Positions 18,866 through 27,400 of a stretch of 64,000 nucleotides of DNA are shown piece after piece. The stretch is from an uncultured Acetatifactor sp. (GTDB taxonomy: Bacteria > Bacillota > Clostridia > Lachnospirales > Lachnospiraceae). The notes beneath the pieces are model-generated. The model did not search any database. It worked only from the letters and a program-made list of their open reading frames with translations, and had not been told where the DNA came from. The translations under genes and the position numbers were made by a program. The DNA is taken from assembly GCA_910589655.1 (NCBI GenBank), contig CAJUTJ010000004.1, forward strand, positions 21,230 through 85,229, read 5' to 3'. Position 1 is the stretch's first letter. The number at the start of each line of letters is the position of its first letter.

Positions 18866-19489
18866 ATGAATGAGAAGTTCTTTTCCTTACCTTTGGACAA
18901 ACAGGAGAAAATTATCAATGCCGGTTTTCGTGTATTTTCACAGAACTCCTATAAAAAGAGCCCTATGAGTGAAATTGCAAGTGAGGCCGGGATCAGTAAA
19001 TCGCTTTTATTTCATTATTTCCGTAATAAAAAGGAGCTTTACCTTTTCCTCTGGGATAAAATGGAGGAAATTTCTTTAACGGAACTGGAAAAAAGCGGCT
19101 GCTATGAACAGAAGGACTTGTTCGACACAATGGCCAAGGGATTCCGTGCCAAAATTAATATTATGCGGAGATATCCTGACTTAGGCGCATTCTCATTAAA
19201 GGGCTACTATGAGACGGATCCGGAAGTCTCTGCCGATATTCAAAAAAGTCTCGCCAAATACGTCTCCTACAGATCTTACGGAAGGCAGCTGAATATGAAT
19301 CCGGAGCAGTTTATTCCCGGACTGGATCTGGAAATGATGTATTTAGATATGTATTGGGCGGCAGAAGGTTATATTTGGGAGAAAATACAGCTCGGCATTA
19401 TAGATGTGGATGAAATAGAACGAGATTTTTCCAGACTTTTGGACTTCTGGAAATTCGTTTATATGAGAAAGGAGACTCCCACAAGCTGA
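18866..19489 (+). CDS. TetR/AcrR-family transcriptional regulator
   Basis: A 207-residue regulator whose N-terminal helix-turn-helix reads MSEIASEAGISKSLLFHYFRNKKELYLFL (about residues 33-61), the standard TetR fold. The C-terminal 140 residues are a helical ligand-binding region that is not assignable. It precedes an ABC ATPase and an ABC-2 permease in the same direction, so it probably represses this exporter; spacing is 95 bases. The ATG is preceded by AAAGGGATAATATT. A palindromic hairpin lies in the leader. Confidence 0.9.
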   Translation: MNEKFFSLPLDKQEKIINAGFRVFSQNSYKKSPMSEIASEAGISKSLLFHYFRNKKELYLFLWDKMEEISLTELEKSGCYEQKDLFDTMAKGFRAKINIMRRYPDLGAFSLKGYYETDPEVSADIQKSLAKYVSYRSYGRQLNMNPEQFIPGLDLEMMYLDMYWAAEGYIWEKIQLGIIDVDEIERDFSRLLDFWKFVYMRKETPTS

Positions 19490-19584
19490 GTTGATACCTT
19501 CTTGTTCCGTAACAGTTACTTATACACACCAAAACAGGAAAACAAAGCAAATTTCCACAAGCTCCAATGAAACAGGAGGATAAC

Positions 19585-20451
19585 ATGAACGCTATTGAGA
19601 TTACCGATTTAACAAAATATTATGGAAAAGCACGGGGAATCGTCGCTTTAAATCTTACCGTAAAGGAGGGGGAATTTTTCGGCTTTATCGGCCCGAACGG
19701 CGCAGGAAAGTCCACCACAATACGTACTCTGCTGGGACTTATCAACGCTACATCAGGACAGGCAAAGGTCTTAGGGCTAGACATACAAAAAGGGATGCAG
19801 GACATTTTAGCCAATGTGGGATATCTGCCTTCCGAAGCCGTATTTTACTCCGGAATGAAGGTAAAGGATATCCTAAACCTGTCGGCCGGTCTGCGAAAAA
19901 AGGATTGTTCCGAGGAAGCCGGACGGCTCTGCGAAAGGCTTCGGCTGGATCTCTCCCGCAAGGCCGACGAACTATCCTTCGGCAACCGAAAAAAGGCTGC
20001 CATTGTGGCCGCACTGCAGCATAATCCCAGACTATTGATTTTAGACGAACCCACCGGAGGTCTGGATCCGCTGATGCAGCATGAATTTTTCCAAATCCTC
20101 AGAGAGAGAAACGCTAAAGGTACTACTATATTCTTTTCCAGCCATGTGTTGTCGGAAGTCCAGAGAAACTGCTCCAGAGCCGCGATTATCCGGGAGGGCC
20201 GCATCATTGCCTGCGACAGCGTGGAAGCCTTGGCGCAGACAAATGCAAAACGTGTCACAGTCCACGGGAAGCTGTCTCTGCAAGACTTAAACGGTGTCCG
20301 GGATTTGAAAGAGACGGCCGACTCCTGCAGCTTCCTTTACAGCGGTGATCTAAAACATTTGCTGCAGCGGCTTTCGGAGGAAGATATTGCCGATCTCTCT
20401 GTGGCGGAACCGGATTTGGAAGAAATCTTTCTACATTACTATAAAAAGTAA
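19585..20451 (+). CDS. ABC-2 type transporter ATPase
   Basis: A 288-residue ATPase of the drug/antibiotic exporter class. Walker A is GPNGAGKST, Walker B is LLILDEPTGGLDP and the switch His is in FFSSHVLSEV. The signature is degenerate: LSFGNRKKAA in place of LSGGQ, a change seen in several ABC-2 ATPases. Residues 225-288 form a C-terminal extension. ATG at 19585 follows AGGAGGATAAC and is preferred to an ATG six codons earlier. The permease gene follows after 96 bases. Together with TetR it makes a regulated exporter of unknown substrate. Confidence 0.92.
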   Translation: MNAIEITDLTKYYGKARGIVALNLTVKEGEFFGFIGPNGAGKSTTIRTLLGLINATSGQAKVLGLDIQKGMQDILANVGYLPSEAVFYSGMKVKDILNLSAGLRKKDCSEEAGRLCERLRLDLSRKADELSFGNRKKAAIVAALQHNPRLLILDEPTGGLDPLMQHEFFQILRERNAKGTTIFFSSHVLSEVQRNCSRAAIIREGRIIACDSVEALAQTNAKRVTVHGKLSLQDLNGVRDLKETADSCSFLYSGDLKHLLQRLSEEDIADLSVAEPDLEEIFLHYYKK

Positions 20452-20547
20452 CACGGCAGCACTGTTAACCGATGAAAACGCATTCGCCGAAATATATTAA
20501 AACTCTCGGCGAAGTGTAAACATGCCATGGGCATGGGGAGGTATCAT

Positions 20548-21333
20548 ATGACATTATTAAAACATGAAATGAGGCAAGGATGGAAAACCCTTGCCGTTTG
20601 GACTGTTTCCATTGGATTCTTTATTGTGATCTGTGTGCTGATGTATCCGGAAATGGGCGAGGAAATGGAAGGCGTAAACGAAATTTTTTCCTCCATGGGT
20701 GCGTTTACATCCGCCTTTGGCATGGACAGGCTTAATTTCGGCACCTTATCCGGCTTTTATGCCATTGAATGCGGTAACATTCTGGGGATAGGCGGCTCCT
20801 TTTTTGCAGCGTTCATCGCAGTCGCCTCATTGGCAAAGGAAGAAAAGGAACGCACGGCAGAATTTTTGCTGAGCCACCCTGTGGGCAGACCTTGGCTGGT
20901 CACACAAAAGCTTCTGGCAGTGATGCTCCAAATCTTCATAATGAACGCGGTTGTTTTTGCATTGTCGGTATCATCGATTTTGATAATCGGAGAGGACATC
21001 CCTTGGAATCAGCTCTGTCTTCTGCACCTTGCACACTTTTTGGTTCAGATTGAACTGGCGGGTATCTGCTTTGGAATCTCCTCCTTTCTGCGCCGAAGCG
21101 GTATCGGTATCGGTTTGGGTATCGCCGCCGTAATGTATTTTCTGAATATTACTGCCAATCTATCGAAAAGTGCGGAGTTCCTGAAATACATCACTCCCTT
21201 TGCTTATGCCGAGGGCGCCGATATTCTGGCAGCGGGCAGTTTGGAGGGCAAATTGCTGCTTCCCGGAATACTGTATACTTTAATCGGAATTTGTACTGCC
21301 TATTGGAAATACTGCAGCAAAGATATTCAATAA
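20548..21333 (+). CDS. ABC-2 type transporter permease
   Basis: A 261-residue membrane protein with six hydrophobic segments, the usual number for ABC-2 permeases. It contains FFAAFIAVASLAKEEKERTAEFLLSHPVGR, where the E-E-R-x-x-x-x-x-x-L-L-S-x-P motif after the second span is typical for this family. ATG at 20548 follows GGGAGGTATCAT. It ends 10 bases before a strong terminator, closing the TetR/ATPase/permease group. Substrate unknown. Confidence 0.9.
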   Translation: MTLLKHEMRQGWKTLAVWTVSIGFFIVICVLMYPEMGEEMEGVNEIFSSMGAFTSAFGMDRLNFGTLSGFYAIECGNILGIGGSFFAAFIAVASLAKEEKERTAEFLLSHPVGRPWLVTQKLLAVMLQIFIMNAVVFALSVSSILIIGEDIPWNQLCLLHLAHFLVQIELAGICFGISSFLRRSGIGIGLGIAAVMYFLNITANLSKSAEFLKYITPFAYAEGADILAAGSLEGKLLLPGILYTLIGICTAYWKYCSKDIQ

Positions 21334-21343
21334 ATTCACATAA

Positions 21344-21387
21344 AACACCGGGACGCCTGATCAAAGGCTGTCCCGGTGTTCTTTTTT
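21344..21387 (+). terminator. strong intrinsic terminator
   Basis: AACACCGGGAC (21344-21354) pairs perfectly with GTCCCGGTGTT (21370-21380), followed by CTTTTTT. It ends the ABC exporter operon. The opposite strand has a shorter T-run after the same stem, so it may also stop transcripts of the convergent giant gene. Confidence 0.92.
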
Positions 21388-21465
21388 AATATGTCATCTT
21401 GTAAATCAATAGCGTTTTTGCTATTTGATACAAAATAGATCCTGTTTGTTACCGTTCACCATACA

Positions 21466-24400
21466 TTAATCATGGTGCTTTTTACGATAAATCTTCACTC
21501 CGAATACGGACGCTGCACCTATTATGCACGCTGCCAGCAGAACGATCCAAACCCAAACGTTCATTTCGTCCCCTGTTTTAGTGGGAGTCGTAACAACGGG
21601 TTCCTGTCCGTCGTCGTCATCATCGTCCTCCTCATCTTCCACAGGAGCATCCTTATATGCCAGCGCATATACGGAGAACTTATTTGTCATTATGGTAATG
21701 GTACTGCTTTCCTGATCTTGGTCTTCCAAAACATCCGTCTGTACACTGCCGTCTCCTGCCACATGAGTTCTCACAACAAAGAATTCTCTCTCATATCCGG
21801 ATTCTGTGTTCCGGAATTCCTCAGGGATCGTAATTACCAGAGGTATTTCTATATTAGCTTCCGTAATCAGCTGAGGAGCCTCGGCGTCAATGTACTTCAC
21901 CAGATCAATGTTCATTTTTGCAATTACGTTTAATCCGTTTTGTGCCAGCTTGGCGCTCAGCGCTGCCAGAACCGGTGCTGAAATGTCCGCATCCTGCATT
22001 CCGTAAGCTTCTATAGCCAATCTGATATCCGCGCCGTTTATGAGCTTCTCCAGATCCTCTGCGCTGAGAATATTCTTCAGCTGCTCCTCGGAGATAGCCG
22101 GAACCTTGATGGCAGGCATATTTCCCGATGCCTCCACATCCATAGAAACCTTCTTCGTCAGAGTCAATCTGCACAGAATCGGTTCGCTCCAGCCGTCCAC
22201 TATCATGAAAGCGTCGTACACACCGGCATGATCAAGGTCAACCTTGCTCACATCCCATGTTACTCCTGCCTTGCCTGTAGTGCCGTCCTTATATGTCACA
22301 TCCACCACTGCGGGAAGCTTCGCAAGAAGCTCGTCAAGAGTCATGCCCACGTTCAGTCCTGTAATCACAGGAGTAACCACACCGGCTATCTCTCCTGTAT
22401 ATTTCTTCACCAGCGCTGCCTGTGCTGCCTGTAATGCCGCTCTCGCCGCTTCTCTCTCTTCGTTGGTTGCATCGGATTTGTCCAGTACGGCCTGAGCTTC
22501 CTTCAGCTTTTCGGCAAATACTGCCCATGACTCTTCCGTATAGAGGGATTGCTTATCCTCCAATGCCTTTGCAGCTTCAATAGCCTTCTTCAAAGCGGCT
22601 ATGCTTACCTTGTCAGGTCCGTTGGGATCCAGCTTCAGTGCTGCCTGTGCGTCCGTCAGAGCCTTTGCCGCGTTTGCCACTGCTTCGCAATCAGGATATA
22701 CGTCTTCATAAACCTTCTTTGCCTCCGCCAGAGCTGCTTGGAATGCCGCCCATGTTTCCTCGGTATAGAGCAGTTCGCTGTCCGCCAGTACTTCCGCATT
22801 GTCGATAGCTGCCTTCAGCGCCGTCTTATCCGCCTCAATCAAACGCACGATAATCGCATCCATTCTGCAGATATGGCCGGAAGGGAATTCGCAGGTCAGC
22901 TGACCGTCCGTCATTTCCACATTGATGGTCTTGATGGCATAGGTATCAGCGGTATTGGATACATTTGCGGAAATGCCTTCCACGGTTCCCTTAATGTCAC
23001 TCTTGTAGTGAGATCCGCTGACTACTTCTACCATATACTTACCGTTGGGCAGGTCAACTACAAATGTCTGTCCGTCAGGAATTACAAAATCTTTGTAAAC
23101 CAGCTTAGGAAGCACCCCGTTGAAAGTATAATCTTCGGATCTTCCTTCTATAACGGCTGCAGGATCTAAGAACCCATAGCCTCTCGCATCAGTATAGTTG
23201 ATGCCGAGCTGCTCCATCGTCTTTGTGCCGCCCTTGCCGTTTACGGTAATCGCAGTCCAGCCTTCTGCCTCTTCTTTGGCATTGATACCGAAGTCAAACT
23301 TATATACAGCCTTATACTCTACACGGATCTCTGCGGTTACTTCCTCATCGAAGCCCTCCACGGTTCCCACAATCGTATAAGTGCCCACGGTACTTGTGTC
23401 AATGGCACTGATGCTGTCCGCATTCCATGTCACCGCTACCTGTTTGGAATCTCCTGCCGCAAAGTTAGCCGTAATCATAGACGGAAGCTGTGCACTCACA
23501 TTATCCGAGCAGTAAATCACTTCGCCGTAAGCCTTGGGGACACTGATAATATAATTTTCTACTACCAGTACCTTAACGGTTACCGTGTCCGTAGTGCCTG
23601 CCACGGTACCGGTGACTATGTACTCGCCGTACTTATTGGTATCCAGTGTGGAAGTGTCCCAAGTAACGTCTTTCTTAGTCTTGCGGGTGTTCAGCCATTC
23701 AATCTCCACCTCTTTGGGAAGCACGGCTTCATGCCCGATTACTACCTTAATATCCTCGAAAGGCACATATCCCTTCACTGCATTTGGCGCCACGGTAACA
23801 TGAAGAGGGATAGGATCCTTCCAGCCCTTAATCGTACCGGTAACGTCATATTCACCAACTTTCATAATATCCAGTCCGGTGACATCCCATTTAATCTGGT
23901 AATCCTTCTTCACACCGTCCGCCGTGGTAATCTCAACGGTCTGAGGCAGCAGGCTTGCCACCGTCTCCCCCTTATCAATAGGGGTATCCTCGTAAAGGGT
24001 TACGGGATCCAGTGTTTCTACCGAATTGATCTTGTCCGCGGTTTCGATCTCCAATGCTCTGGACATAAAGGAGGATCTCTCACCGTCTGCCGTTTTAACT
24101 ACCGCTGCTACCTTATAGGAGTACGCCGTAGCGGCAGCCAGCCCGGTGTCGGTATAGACGTAGGTTGTTACATCGGAAGTATCACCGCCGCCTGTAGGAG
24201 GCTTAACCTCTTCCTTAGTATAGATTTCTACATTGTCCAGCGAAACAGTGCCCCATTGTCTTGATGCCGACATATACATACTTTTCAGCTCGGTAATTCC
24301 CGCATCCTTATTGACAAAATCCACCGTCTGGTTAAATATCTCACTGTCATCGCTGACTCTGGTCAGCAGGACATTCACCTTCTGATTCGTGAAGTCAATC

Positions 24401-27400
24401 TCTGCCCTTAAATGAATCCATCCGGTTGTGTCTCTCCGCATATTACGCCAATTACTGGATTCCTCATTGGGTACATTTCTATTTCCGGTAGTGACAAGCG
24501 CCTTATCCTTAATATCTTGTCCGTTGACAGTAATCTGATCTATCATTCCTGCCGTTCCGCCGGTAGTGACGGTCAGTGTCAGAATCTGCATTGTGCTTGC
24601 CAGACTGTTATCCTTAGAGCGGACATCTCCCAGAAGAGCAAAAACATCTGTTCCATTTTGGTATCCGCCATCAATACGGATATCTGTCTCCACAGTCAAC
24701 CCGTCCTTATTACAGTTCGTCAGCTCACCGATATAAGCTCCCCTCGGGCCGCTGCCGTTGTTTCCATGGAATACAAAAATATTATCGGATGTATTTTGAT
24801 TCTTGGTAGCTTTATCCGCACCAAATTCCACGGTGCCACCCACTACCTTATACGGTATTGCAGCTGCTCCCGACTCAAAATCGTCCTCATAGATCATATC
24901 TATCTTAGGCTCCGGGACTTCCGGTGTAGTGCTTCCGCCTCCGGTGCTCTCAACCAGCTGGTCCAGCGGAATCGTTGTGACAAGCTCATAAGCACCGTCG
25001 CTTCCCGCCAGTTTGCGGTAAATCTGATATCCGGTAATCTCATGGCCGTAAGTACCGTCGCTGGCTTTGGTAAAGTTCACTTGGGCATCTTCCGAACCGA
25101 TCTCTCCCTCGGACAGCTGTGAAGTCACAAGTCCTTCGGAAAGCAGATAGCTCAGGTTTGCAGGCTGGTTATAGCCTACGTTCTGCCATGCCACACCTTC
25201 CCTGTATGCCAAATCTTCCAACAGACAAGGCACTACATAATCTGTCTGGATGGTTGTAGTATATACGCGCACTACATTCGGGTTCCCGGAAGTTCTGGTG
25301 ATAATCTCTTCACGCCAGTCTCCCAGAATATCCGCCGCCAGACCCACATTTCCCTTAGTTCCGTTGTTAGACCATATCTCCTCGGAGTACAGCATAGTGT
25401 CCTGCTTCTCCGTCTCATAATTCCACTTGGAAATAATAACGCCTATGGGATCATATGCGCCGTTCTTATTGTTAAACTTGTGATCCAGTACCTCACTCAG
25501 CAAATCCCCGTCCCAGAAAATAGAGAAGTTGGATGCCGGAGAAGCCTCGGCAAGTGCAATCAGGTTATTTAAACTGGATGCCGCAGAATAAACCACGCCT
25601 CTGGTGGAATCCCATGAAGGCTCATCCTCCCCTTCCGCCGGAGTCCAGTTAGGGCCTGCGATAGCCCACCATTCCCCGCCTACCGAAGTAGGATCAATAT
25701 CCGCTGCCACGCCTCGACCGGTATCTCTTCCCGTCCAATATCCCATGAGAATCTCTCCGGTTTCGGCATCATGAATCTCTACATGATAAGCCGCATCATC
25801 GTGCTCATGCACACCCATGATTTCCAGACCGGGATTCTGGGGAATCCAGTCGGATACATGCATGGCGTCACCGTGGCCAAGCCCTGTACTGTATTTCACC
25901 GTGCCGTCATGGTCAACGGTAAGGGCTCCGTAAATAATCTCGTCTCTGCCGTCGTTATCCACATCATTGACACTCAGTCCGTGATTTCCCTGAGCCTCAT
26001 ACTGTGATCCGGCATCTTTGGTGTCAAATTTCCAGTAAATATCAATTGTGTCACCTGTACCGTCGCCGTCGGTATCTTTCATATAATACGCGGTCAGACA
26101 GGTTCTGGTATAATAGCCGCGGCAGAACACTGCAAAAGGTGTCTCGCCGTCCAGATAAGCCGTTGCGGACAGGAATCTGTCGATACGGTTTCTGTATCCG
26201 TCGGAGCTGTCTCCCCATGTCGTAGCATTGCCGCCAAAAGGCTCATAAGCAACATCGGCCGCCGCCTTGGTTCCGTCTTCTCCGTTAAAGATAGAGAAGT
26301 ATTCATGGCCTTCGGGAATGATGACATAACCGTTGGATGCACGATAATCGAAATTGCCGGCTCCATGGTTCACGGAGGTTGTCAGCACCTGATCGCTGGC
26401 CTCTCCCACATAATCGTTCATCTCAAGACTGTTCGCCGTACCGTCCAGACTCTTGTAAGAGGTGGTTCCGTCACCTGTCTTAACGGCGATCTCCGCTTTA
26501 CCGTCACCGTCATAGTCCCAAACTTGGAACTGGGTATAATGCGCTCCGGAACGGATGTTGATACCCAGATTGATTCTCCACATCATGGATACCTGCCCCG
26601 TAGCCCAGTTTACGTCATATCCGTCCAAATAGGTATTACCCGTATATCCGCTTCCGGAATTATCCTTCGCGTTGCTGGGATACCATTTTACGATCAGCTC
26701 CAGCTGTCCGTCACCGTCCAAATCACCAACGGTCATATCATTTGCACTGAAGGAACAGGTACTGCCGTCGGGCATGGTCTCGTCTCCGGGACAGTAGAGA
26801 TTCAGATCCAGATACTGGTTAGCCCAGCATTGAGTATCCACACTCTGAACGCCGATGGAGCCGTCATTGCTTCCCACAACCTTAAAGGTATCGCTTGCAG
26901 TGCCCCCTTCATATACCAGATTGGTCTCCTTGATACCCGTTGCAATAGGCGTACCGTTACAATATACGTCAAAGGTAGTGTTCAGCCGGTGATTACCGTC
27001 CATATCCGCCTCAAAGGCTCTCCAGCTCAAATACACTCCCTGAGTCAGCTGACTGCCGTCAGGCCCCGTTGCGGACACCAATGTCTGAGCACCCTTACCG
27101 CCCGAGAGATTTACTGCCACCAGACCTCTGTCGCTGTAACTTTCTCTGCCTCCGGCCACCAGACTGCCTGTCACGGGAGTCTTGCAGCTCTCGGATTTTT
27201 CGCCTTCGCCGCCGGCATTTACAGCCGTTACCTTATAATACCAAGGAATATTCGTAGTTACCGTATCATCGGTAAAGCTGGTTCCGCTCTCCACGGTGCC
27301 TATCTTCACAAATTCTTTAAATCCCTTTTCTCCTTCCGCCTTGTCGGAACGATATACGTTATAAAGTATTACATTGTAAGGCTGGCCGTCTTTTCCCGTT